Position numbers and translations under genes: made by a program. A model generated the notes under the pieces. The model did no database searches. It saw only the letters and a program-made list of their open reading frames with translations, and had not been told where the DNA came from. Source: Protonemura montana (taxonomy: Eukaryota; Arthropoda; Insecta; Plecoptera; Nemouridae). From it: 64,000 bases of DNA. Below, piece after piece: positions 23,001-34,200 of this stretch; within the stretch, counting starts at the first letter, position 1, and every line of letters starts with the position of its first letter. Where the stretch lies: positions 11,038,001 through 11,102,000 of the forward strand of contig OX387612.1 in NCBI GenBank assembly GCA_947568835.1. Direction: 5' to 3'.

Positions 23001-24607
23001 TGATAAACCGTTGAGTGTGCAGGTTATAGGTAGAGACAGAACGTTAATGATAAACCATTGAGTGTGCAGGTTCTAGGTAGAGACAGAACGTTGTGAACGT
23101 ATTGGCACGTAAACAATGTCGGGATGTTCCGAAGTAAATATTAATGAAACGTGACGTCACCTACCCTCTCGCACAGATATACGTTGATGATGATCTGTAT
23201 GACGTCATATATCTGAATGACGCGCTCGAGTTTAAATGGCGGTCGGTTGCGCATGAAACGCGGCCCGAGTGACATCACAAAGTACAGGTATGACGTAACA
23301 ATGCCCACGATCCACAACGGCGACCCGAGCAGAGGGTAGTCACGGTAACGAGCATCTAAAATAATTTTTATTGTTATCATATTGCCATGTAGTTTTAAAT
23401 GCAGTGACCATGTCACACAACTCCTTTGGGTTCTTAGGTCAAAAATCTGCCACAGCTCATGTTAACTTTTCGCTCGTCTATTCGATTGAAATCCAGATAA
23501 ACTCACAAATTAAATCAATTTCACCGAATGAAACCAATGCACTATTCTCACTGACTGAGTTATTGTGTTTAACGACGTTCTGTTTTGACAACGAGCCATG
23601 CCACACTGGTCTTATGGCGTCGGTGAATTAGCATAACTTAGCCGAGAAACCCGGTGCCGGCACGTAGCCTACTCCTGTCGAAGAGCACCACGGGGACCAC
23701 CGGCTTAACGTCCCTTCCGAAGGACGGTACAACGCGAACAAAAGGATTCCTCCACAAATCCATGCTGTCGAGAGGTTGATAAGTAAGGCGAGTGAAGTTG
23801 CTGTACTAACTTTCATCCCTCCAACCTCTCTCCCGTACAGAACTGGTCATGTGAATGATGGTCACCCAACCAATACCTGACCCAGCGCAGTGTTGTTTAA
23901 CTTTCATCCCTCCAACCTCTCTCCCGAACAGAACTGGTCATGTGTATGATGGTCACCCAACCAATACCTGACCCAGCAGTGTTGCTTAACTTTCATCCCT
24001 CCAGCCTCTCTCCCGAACAGAACTGGTCATGTGTATGATGGTCACCCAACCAATACCTGACCCAGTGCAGTGTTGCTTAACTTTCATCCCTCCAACCTCT
24101 CTCCCGAACAGAACTGGTCATGTGTATGATGGTCACCCATCCAATACCTGACCCAGTGCAGTGTTGCTTAACTTTCATCCCTCCAGCCTCTCTCCCGAAC
24201 AGAACTGGTCATGTGTATGATGGTCACCCAACCAATACCTGACCCAGTGCAGTGTTGCTTAACTTTCATCCCTCCAACCTCTCTCCCGAACAGAACTGGT
24301 CATGTGTATGATGGTCACCCAACCAATACCTGACCCAGTGCAGTGTTGCTTAACTTTCATCCCTCCAACCTCTCTCCCGAACAGAACTGGTCATGTGTAT
24401 GATGGTCACCCAACCAATACCTGACCCAGCACAGTGTTGCTCAACTTTCATCCCTCCAACCTCTCTCCCGAACAGAACTGGTCATGTGTATGATGGTCAC
24501 CCAACCAATACCTGACCCAGTGCAGTGTTGCTTAACTTTCCGTTACCTGCGAGATTGTAGAAAATATGGTGGTACCAATGCACCAGTTCGCTTAGGACAA
24601 ACATCAT
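14035..24607 (-). CDS. ELOVL very-long-chain fatty-acid elongase (7 exons, 266 aa)
   Basis: ELO-family condensing enzyme of the ER membrane: adds malonyl-CoA-derived C2 units to long acyl-CoAs. Exons: 24547-24607, 23165-23355, 19880-19960, 19661-19717, 19089-19194, 15350-15486, 14035-14202. All junctions are GT-AG with matching phases; total 801 bp. Diagnostic motifs: DYPLLGSPLW and YFVMSLGPRFM (exon 2), QCQPLDYS (exon 3), TKILDMADT/VFIVLRK (exons 4-5), the histidine box HVYHH (residues 146-150), NSAVHAVMYAYY (exon 6) and HVQMVQFLLLL (exons 6-7). Several hydrophobic segments suit seven membrane spans. The LGSPL and SLGPRFM signature is closest to the ELOVL1/ELOVL7 group. The ATGATG start is preceded in frame by TGA; a good acceptor (CTTGTTTCCAG) at about 24660 suggests a further 5' UTR exon. 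Exons are intact despite introns packed with satellite DNA. Confidence 0.94.
14240..15328. mobile_element. Foldback element with 47-bp arrays at both ends (elongase intron 6)
   Basis: Seven forward copies of the 47-bp unit (CGTTGAGTGTGCAGGTTC...) run from 14240. A short remnant of the foldback interior follows at about 14545-14640 (GAAGATGGCTGCTAAATG), then about 15 inverted copies up to 15328. This is the layout of the 13061 element with expanded termini and a mostly deleted centre. It fills elongase intron 6, stopping about 37 bp from the exon 7 acceptor and 15 bp from the exon 6 donor. Confidence 0.88.
15545..19066. repeat. 27-bp minisatellite, ~130 copies (elongase intron 5)
   Basis: The unit CGCTAATGTTAAACTGTA plus CTACCATAG totals 27 bp. 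Most variation is at two adjacent sites in ACTxxCATAG (AC, GC or AG), with rarer changes. Because 27 is a multiple of three and stops are absent, long frames open on both strands (repeats MLNCTTIAL and MVVQFNISA). These are not genes: they sit inside an intron and are pure repeat. Three neighbouring units near 16715-16815 share a 4-bp insertion (GTAGGTAC). Confidence 0.97.
19300..19560. repeat. TTAGG-rich degenerate repeat (elongase intron 4)
   Basis: There are runs of TTAGG (about six perfect copies near 19400-19435) embedded in a longer repeat with GGTTTGTGTAGG and GGTTTGCTTAGGCT blocks. Only a short part is perfect TTAGG. Confidence 0.8.
20063..23094. repeat. 47-bp satellite array, ~64 copies (elongase intron 2)
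   Basis: Forward-oriented units of CGTTGAGTGTGCAGGTTC...AACGTTAATGTTAAAC, 47 bp each, match the outer terminus of the foldback element. Variants recur at a distance: a TACGTAGAGACAGAATATT variant at 20636, 21343 and 21668; a 4-bp-shorter unit near 21440, 22140 and 22425; and a GTTCCTGTTTAACC variant near 22293 and 22573. This shows block duplication within the array. No foldback centre is present. Confidence 0.97.
23562..24540 (-). mobile_element. 5S-rRNA-derived SINE with 8-unit array (elongase intron 1)
   Basis: Read on the minus strand: 5S-like 91-bp units (GTTAAGCAACACTG...GGATGGGTGACC) about eight times, then the body (CCGTCCTTCGGAAGGGACG...GTGCCGGCACCGG) and a tail with GTTAAACAC. The 5' 5S head is missing. 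The last unit abuts the donor of elongase exon 1, leaving only the six donor bases between repeat and exon. Confidence 0.9.
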
Positions 24608-24756
24608 CGTTCAGCGCTCACTGAGCGATCTAGCGTAAGCGCTTTTCTCGCCGCTCACTGGAAACAAGACAATGTCAGTATATTTTCTTGTAAGGATCGA
24701 ATTGGTTTAGCAAAACTTGACCTCGCTCATGTTAAGTATTTTATTGTTAGAAACAC

Positions 24757-25086
24757 TTTAACGGTCTCAAATATTGATGCCCAAACGGAGACTCGAACCC
24801 CGATCTCCATCTGTCGTAGGTGTTGCTCTAACCAATTCAGCTATCTGGACCACGATCTCCACCTGTCAAGGGTGCTGCTCTAACCAATTGACATTCTTGG
24901 ACACATCATTTGTTTAGATGATTTCAGTGCATTTGATGAGAATGACAGTTCTCCAAGGAGTAGAACCATGAGGCTGTAAATACTCACAGTCACTCTGATT
25001 CTAGTGACGCCATATCACGTCACAACCTGTCAATCTTCAGAAATAATAAAAAACCTCGCTCATTGCAAGTGTTTGAAATTTAAATC
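24757..25086 (-). mobile_element. tRNA-derived SINE-like element (upstream of elongase)
   Basis: Minus-oriented, with GACTCGAACCCCGATCTCC (box B) and one extra partial core, then the conserved flank TCACAGTCACTCTGATTC and a tail with AATAATAAAAAACC. Confidence 0.85.
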
Positions 25087-25705
25087 AGTTTTTACACAAT
25101 TAAATGTATTTTACCAGCAATCACCTCACAGCCTCGACCATCACTCCCAGATAAATAGCAATGCTTACCCCAGAAAGTTGGTTTATCGCAAGAATAATTC
25201 CTTAAGTAATTTCAACGCTTACAGAAAGTGTTAAGTCTTGTTCGAGGTCCCAACTATAACTTAGACGCACTGTCTGACCGCAAAGGTTCCATCATTATTT
25301 TTGTTCGATTAACATTCTTACGCACATATGCGTTTAATTCGTTGCTATTTCTCACGATCCCAGCTTGCATTTATGTTAATTGCAAGAAGTGTGTCTATTG
25401 TCTTTGGTTTAACTATTTTAACATTGAAAGAGGTCAAGTCATCCGCCAAACGACAATGTTGGCGATCGACGAAACACTTTAACGGTTGGTTAAAAAAATA
25501 GTTTCACATGCTAATGTTTTCCTATTGTTTGGTGGCGATCTTAGCAATGCCAGCTCCATCTTTTTATATTGTTAATACGCAGAAGGCCGTGCAGTCCGAT
25601 GTGCTGGGTGCTTGGGGTCAGGCATCAAAAGTGAAAAAAGAGAAGTACTGTTTTCAGGACAGATTTTCAATCATGAGAGAATATTTTGTTGTAAAGTAAA
25701 AATAC
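25087..25705. other. Intergenic DNA between elongase and foldback copy
   Basis: Short ORFs only. No family features or splice-bounded exons recognised. Confidence 0.5.
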
Positions 25706-26694
25706 CGTTGAGTGTGCAGGTTATAGGTAGAGGCAGAACAATAATGTTATAGTTTCCACGTGAAAGATGGCCGCCAAATGACTACCTTACCGACAAAAAT
25801 GCAGAGTACCGGAACTCGCCGTGAAGTGGAACTACTGTCGCCTGAAATTTAATTTTGATATTTCTCGTAGGTTACTCGCTTTTGAATATCGTTACGTGTT
25901 TATCAATCGTTGAGGTAAACATTGATGGAAATTTTTTGAGCATGAAAAGTCTCAAAAGCGAGTTCACCTACGAGAAATATCGAAATTAAATTTCGTACGA
26001 CAGTGGCTCCACTTAACGTGATGTTCCGGTACTCTGCATTTTTGTCGGTAAGGTAGTCATTTGACGGTCATCTTTCACGCAGAGACTGTAACATTGACGT
26101 TCTGTCTCCACCTAGAACCTGCACACACAACGGTTTAACATTAACGTTCTGTCTCTACCTAGAACCTGCACACTCAACGGTTTAACATTAATGTCTGTCT
26201 CTACCTAGAACCTGCACACTCAACGGTTTAACATTAATGTCTGTCTCTACCTAGAACCTGCACACTCAACGGTTTAACATTAACGTTCTGCCTCTACCTA
26301 GAACCTGCACACTCAACGGTTTAACATTAACGTTCTGTCTCTACCTAGAACCTGCACACTCGACAGTTTAACATTAACGTTATGCCTCTACCTAGAACCT
26401 GTACACTCAACGGTTTAACATTAACGTTCTGTCTCTACCTAGAACCTGCACACTCAACGGTTTAACATTAACGTTCTGTCTCAACCTAGAACCTGCACAC
26501 TCAACGGTTTAACATTAACGTTCTGTCTCTACCTAGAACCTGCACACTCAACGGTTTAACATTAACGTTCTGTCTCTACCTAGAACCTGCAGACACAACG
26601 GTTTAACATTAACGTTCTGTCTCTACCTAGAACCTGCAGACTCAACGGTTTAACATAAACGTTCTGTCTCTACCTAGAACCTGCACACTCAACA
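25706..26694. mobile_element. Foldback element, one arm expanded to ~14 units
   Basis: The left end has a single 47-bp terminus, followed by the full interior palindrome (GATGGCCGCCAAATGACTAC...). On the right about 14 inverted 47-bp units run to 26694. The difference, 1 against 14, shows that the two termini expand independently. Flanking 7-mers do not match clearly. Confidence 0.9.
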
Positions 26695-26902
26695 GCTATA
26701 CGTCACAGTTTTTTCAGCCACTATTTTCTTTGAACTCGAAGAGTGGTTAACAATTTCAACCTCCGTTGATCTTAGTTCAAATGATAAACGCAGCTGTCAA
26801 AAATATTGACAGATGGTAAATAGTTTTTGTTTGATGTGACTGGACAGAGCCTTTTTTTATCAATGCCACCTTCCAATGTCAATTTTCATCTTGATTTTCA
26901 AG

Positions 26903-26908
26903 TTTATT
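26903..26908 (-). promoter_or_regulatory. Candidate polyadenylation signal AATAAA (lipase)
   Basis: Minus-strand AATAAA about 45 bp beyond the lipase stop codon. It is a position-based inference. Confidence 0.5.
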
Positions 26909-26952
26909 TGGAATTTTCCTCTTTTAAACATGCGTTACAAGATGGCGGCCAG

Positions 26953-29900
26953 TCAGTAGAGCTGCAAGATGGCGGCCAGTTGGTTGTACACGAGTTGCTT
27001 GACGTTCTTGGCGATGATAAAACCCGAATGACTGAATCCATGAAGAGGCACGAGGTATTTGCCCACAGGGTTGGCCAACCTGGCGTGGAGCAGGTCAATG
27101 TCCTGGGCACAAAACACAAACATAGGTCACGTAATTCGTTGTGTTCTTTACACAAATCCAGTGATTAATTTGTAACGGAAAAGGTGGGTAAGCTCTCATT
27201 TGAATTCAGGTGCTGTTCTAGATCGTGTGTTTTCTTGGGGAGGGGGGGGGGGGGGAGGAAGCCGTGCTAAAAGGCGAAAAACATTGAAACAATTTCTATA
27301 CTCTCGCTTTGCTTTGTTGGCGCTGCCTGACAAAGGCTAGCGTTGCCTGAGCTTCGCTGAGCCTTGCTATCGCTTTGCGTAGTCATAATTACGAGCTAGT
27401 GTATTTAGCATTTATTTTTAAAATGATAAGATTCTATGAATGTACCTACGTTCTGCTGAATGCCATTTCCAAATAAAATTTTCACCAACACGTAAAAATA
27501 ACATGTATTTCTTGAATTTAAATTTAGAGTAGACCAAACTTTTCCCGGAATAAGTGATCGACGTGCACTATTGCAAGAAAAGATCGACTTATGACTTAAT
27601 CTGGACTGCTAACCTGTATGTCAGTGAAGCTGTCAGCTGCGCAGTAATGTATCGAGGTCGGCACGCGCACCTTCGTCACGTTATACGAGGGTGGGGAGCT
27701 TCGACCGTACACCGCCATGTTGCCGGCAGCGCGGTAGTCGTATCTATAAAAACATGGGCCATAAACAACCACTACAACAGTCTTACACTAAACATTAGTG
27801 CTGTGACAATGACAAATTATAGATTCAATCATTGACAGTGGCGGACATACTTCCTGAACTTGCCGCTATAGAGCAGCTGCAAGTAGTGCAGACGCTGCTT
27901 CGTGGAGCCGCCCTCAAAATGGCCGATCACCCCCGGAAGTTGGGTCTGTGGTCAAAGCGGAAGTTGATGGGTCCCTTTTTACCGCTCTTATCCCAATACA
28001 TCTATGCTCGATCGTCATTTTATATCGGAAAAAGAATGCCAAGAAGAAATCGAACAATGAAAAAATTGAAAACGCCATCTCCGTAACCGTAAACATATCT
28101 AATCATATTCGAAACCAACACGGGTTCACGAGAAGTAAATTTACTACGACTGCACTGGCAAGGTTCATTAACCTGTAATAATTGCACGCAGCAAAAAATT
28201 GTTTGTTGCTAGTGTATTTTATGACTTAGCGATGGCCTTCAATTCGGTGCATCACGAGTTATTGCTGTGTAAATTAAATCAATTGAGAATAACTGGCGTA
28301 GCAAACAAACTGATACGCTCTTACCTCGAAAATCGTGAGCAGGTAGTGAGCATTAAATGCCGGGGTGTGGAATACAGATCTCAGGAATTAACATCGAATG
28401 TGGGCGTACTCCAAGGCTCGGTCATCGATCCACTAATTTTCAATTTGTTTACTAACGGTTTACCAACCAAGGTAACTAGGGGTGCTTTAACACTCTTTGC
28501 CGACGATACAACTCACTTGATTATATCAGAGAGCTTAGATAGACTCACACAAGAGACAAACCTGGCAATATCGCAACTAAATTAATGGTGCCAATCAAAT
28601 TATCTTTTACCAAACCAAAGAAAAACTGACTTCATGGCATTCCAGCTAAGCGGCGAAATGGGAAGCAATTTTTTTAATCTGTTTGAATGCTAAAAGCCTG
28701 GTGGTACAAGAGAAAACGAAATTTCTAGGACTATACAAACTCTATGCAAAGAGACGTTTTGTACTCCAAAAAAACAAACAATCAGGTCAATGGTTCGGGC
28801 CAGCTAGGATCCATGTAATGAAATCTTTTACAAGAACTCGTGTATTAAATATTTGATCAAACTGAACATTTTAACCTTGCCATGTCTCTAAATTTATTGT
28901 ACTGTTGATTTTTTAATCAAAAGTCAGGCTAGTTTACAAACTACTGACAAAGTCCATGACAATGATGTAAAAAACGAAAAAGATATCCGAATTGAATTGT
29001 GTTAAACTGATCAATGTTCTCGAAGACCGCTAATCATGGGCTCAAGAATTTATAGTAAAATTCCTAGCTAATTTTTAAACCACAATGACAAGTATTAAGA
29101 CGATTGTATTTCATAAATATGTATTATCGACAATGATCATAAAGTACCTACCTATGTCAACCTATGTTCTTGTTATTCTAACTTAACTTATAATTTACTT
29201 ATGTACGTACTTTATTTGTATGATTTTATTATGTGAATTTCCTTATATCATGAAATATGATCAATCATTTAAAAAAAAAATTAAAAAAATTAAACACAAA
29301 ATATTCATATTTTGGTTTTCTCACCACGTTCAGTTGTGCACAGTCGAACGAGGCCTGCGCACACCACCACTGCGCACACAGCGCCTGCGTGATGCTGCCA
29401 TCTCCACACAGCCTAGAAGCGAGGTCTATTTGTTCCCGGGTCCCCGCCTTCTCTTCTCGTACCTCGACAAATTGCTCGGCCTAGAATGACAAGAAGACGT
29501 CAACTAAACTCATTCAATACCTGACCCAGACCCAGACCCAGACCTAGACCCAGACCCAGACCCAGACCCAGGCCCAGACCCAGACCTAGACCCAGACCCA
29601 GACCTAGACCCAGACCCAGATCCAGACCGAGACCCAGACCCAGACCCAGACCCAGACCCAGACCCAAACCTAGACCCAGACCCAGACCCAGACCCAGACC
29701 CAGACCCAGACCCAGACCCAGACCTAGACCCAGACCCAGACCTAGACCCAGACCCAGACCCAGACCTAGACCCAGACCTAGACCCAGACCCAGACCCAGA
29801 CCCAGACCCAGATCCAGACCCAGACCCAGATCCAGACCCAGACCTAGACCCAGACCCAGACCCAGACCCAGACCCAGACCCAGACCCAGACCCAGACCCA

Positions 29901-31202
29901 GACCTAGACCCAGACCCAGACCTAGACCCAGACCCAGACCCAGACCCAGACCCAGGCCCAGACCCAGACCCAGACCCAGACCCAGACCCAGACCCAGACC
30001 CAGACCCAGACCCAGACCCAGACCCAGACCCAGACCCAGACCCAGACCCAGACCCAGACCCAGACCCAGACCCAGACCCAGACCCAGACTAAGAGCAGTG
30101 TTGCTGAATATTTTATCATTATGACAACTATAACCGTCTCAAAAATTGATGCCCGAACGGGGACTCGAACCCCGATCTCTACCTTTCACGAGTTTTGCTC
30201 TAACCAATTGTGCTACTTGGACCCCGATCTCTACCTGTCGCGGGTGTTGCTCTAACCAATTGAGCTACTTGGACCCCGATCTCTACCTGTCGCGGGTGTT
30301 GCTCTAACCAAGTGAGCTACTTGGACCCCAATCTCCACCTGTCACGGGTGTTGCTCTAACCAATTGAGCTTTTTGGACCCCGATCTCCACCTGTCACGGG
30401 TGTTACTCTAACCCATTGAGCTACTTGGACCCCGATCTCTACCTGTCGCGGGTGTTGCTCTAACCAAGTGAGCTACTTGGACCCCAATCTCCACCTGTCA
30501 CGGGTGTTGCTCTAACCAATTGAGCTTTTTGGACCCCGATCTCCACCTGTCACGGGTGTTGCTCTAACCAATTGAGCTACTTGGACCCCAATCTCCACCT
30601 GTCACGGGTGTTGCTCTAACCAATTGAGCTTTTTGGACCCCGATCTCCACCTGTCACGGGTGTTACTCTAACCCATTGAGCTACTTGGACCTCGATCTCC
30701 ACCTGTCGCGGGTGTTGCTCTAGCCAATTGAGCTACTTGGACCTCGATATCCACCTGTCACGGGTGTTGCTCTAACCCATTTAGCTACTTGAACACTGAT
30801 TTCTTGAGACGATTTTAGTGTATTTGTTGAGAATGACGGTTATAGTGTTCATAATAATAAAATACCCCGCGCATTGCAAGCGTTTGCAATTGAAATCTTT
30901 ATTTCATCTAGTGTTGCTGAACTTCGGGGCTTGCCAACTCACCCATCTCGTATCCTTGGTAACCGCCACCAGGAGCTTGTAGGTGATCGGGGGCGCCGTG
31001 GAGAAGACAAGTGGCGCCATCAGCAGCAGGACTCTGAACTTGTCGTTGTACTCTGTCCGCTCGGACAGCAGGGCTAACAGCTGGGTTGCACCTGTGCACA
31101 TATCGACTCAAATTAAAAACACGAAAATCACTGATGGCCAACAAAGGATTTATGATGTGAGAAAAATTCCCCAAATCGGAGATGTTTATGTGATTTCAAT
31201 GC

Positions 31203-31234
<32 letters not shown>

Positions 31235-34200
31235 TGTGGTGTTTAACGACGCACTGTTTTGACAACTGGCCTGCGGCACTGGTCTAATGGCGTCGGTGAA
31301 TGAGTGGATGATGATGAGGATGATGATGAACCTAACCTAGGCTAGAAAGGAGGAGGGGAAACCCGGTGTCGGCACGTAGCCTACTCCTGTCGAAGAGCAC
31401 CAAGGGGACCACCGGCTTAACGTCCCTTCCGAAGGACGGCACAACTCGAACAGCAGGATTCCTCCACAAATCCATGCTGTCGAGAGGTTGATAAGCAAGG
31501 CGAGTGAAGTTGCTGTACTAACTTTCATCCCTCCAACCTCTCTCCCGAACAGAACTGGTCATGTGTATGATGGTCACCCATCCAATACCTGACCCAGCGC
31601 AGTGTTGCTTAACTTTCATCCCTCCAACCTCTCTCCCGAACAGAACTGGTCATGTGTATGATGGTCACCCATCCAATACCTGACCCAGCGCAGTGTTGCT
31701 TAACTTTCATCCCTCCAACCTCTCTCCCGAACAGAACTGGTCATGTGTATGATGGTCACCCATCCAATACCTGACCCAGCGCAGTGTTGCTTAACTTTCA
31801 TCCCTCCAACCTCTCTCCCGAACAGAACTGGTCATGTGTATGATGGTCACCTATCCAATACCTGACCCAGCGCAGTGTTGCTTAACTTTCATCCCTCCAA
31901 CCTCTCTCCCGAACAGAACTGGTCATGTGTATGATGGTCACCCATCCAATACCCGACTCAGCGCAGTGTTGCTTAACTTCGGTGATCTAACGAGAACCGG
32001 TGTTTCCAACACGCCAAACCGTTCGGTTTTTCAATGCTAATTTAGACGTTTTTCTAACATGTTTTTAGCCAATTTTTGGCCATTTTTGTTTTATAAATGA
32101 CGAACACGAAGAAAAATCTTGATTAAAATGCTTGAAAAAGCACGGCCTCTTCTAGAGAAGTGAAAATCAGGGACTCTCAAGATGGCGACCTTCGTTTGAA
32201 AGTCTTTCTATGGCAATCGCTATCCAGGCTATTTGAAGTCAGTGACCTATCCTTGGGATTGATCCACGCTACGAAACGCCTGTATTGACAAGGCATTGTT
32301 GTAGACAAGTTTTTTTTTTTTTTTTGTTTGTTTAATGAACATTGATGGCAGTGAGAAGTGATCAAATGATCGATCAGGCCGATGACTGCAGATTCTCTGT
32401 TATAGCTGTATTCTATTGTTTGGTTCAAATGAGACCGGTTTACACTCAATTGAACTTTGCCAAATAACGCTCTTAATTGCGTTAAAAGATGGATGTTAGG
32501 AGGAAACAATTGATTAAATATAAAGTAAAATACGCTTGAAAAATGCGAATTACTCTGGGATATATCGTCATAATACATCGTAATGTAGTCAAAATATTTG
32601 CAAAATCTAGTTAAATTTTGATAAGTTTTTAACCATTCATTACGGTGTCAAATTTGGCAAAGTCTTTTGGCAAACCTAATAATTACAAACTAAAAACAAA
32701 TTTTCCTAACAATTGTTGTAAAAAAATGCAGCAGATATTTAAAACAGCTGTCCCGAAAATTCCCTTCGAGACCGTGTGGCAACGCTCGCTACGCTCATCC
32801 AGAGTTTTGTTTATCTCAACGTTCAATTCTTGTTTTAATTTTTTAATCTTGTTAAGTATTTTTCCATGCCGATGCAAGCGCCGTCAGGTGGCACCTTCCA
32901 CTCAGATCCGCCCTGATGTCAGAAACGTACTAACGAGGTTTCTAGCCCTGGTCTCCTTCACCTTGCGAGTAGCCCACCCCTAGCAAGCTAGTTTCCCCGG
33001 TCGCCGCCAGGATGTAGTCGATCTGTGCCGGGGAGTCGAACTCAGCCATCTCCTGCCAGCTGAAGTTCCAGAACGGTCCGCGCTCGTCGCTAGCGTCGAG
33101 CGTCACGTGGCCCCGAGAGTAGACGTTACCCCTGGAGTTAGGCATCCAGACATCGTACCCGAGCGAAGCCAGCACGAAACCTGGAGTCGGAAATATAGCA
33201 TCCAGTCAGCTGATCTCAAATTATCTGGATAGAGCATAGGATCCAGTCAGCTGATCTCAAATAACCTGGATAGAGCATAGGATCCAGTCAGCTGATCTCA
33301 AATAACCTGGATAGAGCATAGGATCCAGTCAGCTGATCTCAAATAACCTGGATAGAGCATAGGATCCAGTCAGCTGATCTCAAATAACCTGGATAAAGCA
33401 TAGGATTCAGCCAGCTGATCTCAAATAACCTGGATAGAGCATAGGATCCAGTCAGCTGATCTCAAATAACCTGGATAGAGCATAGGATCCAGCCAGCTGA
33501 TCTCAAATAACCTGGATAGACCATAGGATCCAGCCAGCTGATCTAAAATAACCTGGATAGAGCATAGGATCCAGTCAGCTGATCTCAAATAACCTGGATA
33601 GAGCATAGGATCTAGTCAGCTGATCTCAAATAACCTGGATAGAGCATAGGATCTAGCCAGATGATCTCAAATAACCTGGATAGAGCATAGAATCCAGCCA
33701 GCTGATCTCAAATAACCTGGATAGAGCTTAGGATCCAGCCAGCTGATCTCAAATAACCTGGATAGAGCATGGGATCCAGCCAGCTGATTTCAAATAACCT
33801 GGATAGAGCATAGAATTTAGCTAGCTGACCAAAATTTAAGACAATACTTTGTTGGCAACAAGTAGAAGTCCCTAAATCCGAGGCGTCTCTACGATTTTAC
33901 TGCTAATTTTTGAGTTTTTGAAACACGTTTTCAACCAATTTTGACGATAAAAACCGTAAAAACCACAAAAACTTATGATGAAAACACTCGAAATAGCAGG
34001 GAACTTTCAGAAAAATCATATTCCGGATGTATCCAGCATGGCTCTCCAAATTACGGCCTTGGCTTCATATTTTATATATTGTTTATTGTTTATTGTTTAT
34101 TGGCTGCTGACAAATACATTGTAGTTGTATGTACCTATTCTAATATCGATGGTATTATATCTATTACAATTACAATTATATAATTGTACCGTTTATAACA

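Noticed and set aside
23628-23816. Small repeated ORFs (MKVSTATSLALLINL type) at 23628, 31337 and similar places
   Set aside because: They are the body of the 5S-derived SINE read on one strand, shared by all copies and interrupted in some.
27239-27258. Poly-G run in lipase intron 7, and poly-C runs near 36607 and 54690, as functional elements
   Set aside because: Simple homopolymers without context; could also be sequencing-prone regions.
29922-30119. Minus-strand ORF of alternating Val-Trp
   Set aside because: Translation of the hexamer satellite, no start context or complexity.
30150-30790. tRNA gene cluster
   Set aside because: Units lack a foldable acceptor stem and most lack an intact box B; they belong to a SINE-like element with a target duplication.
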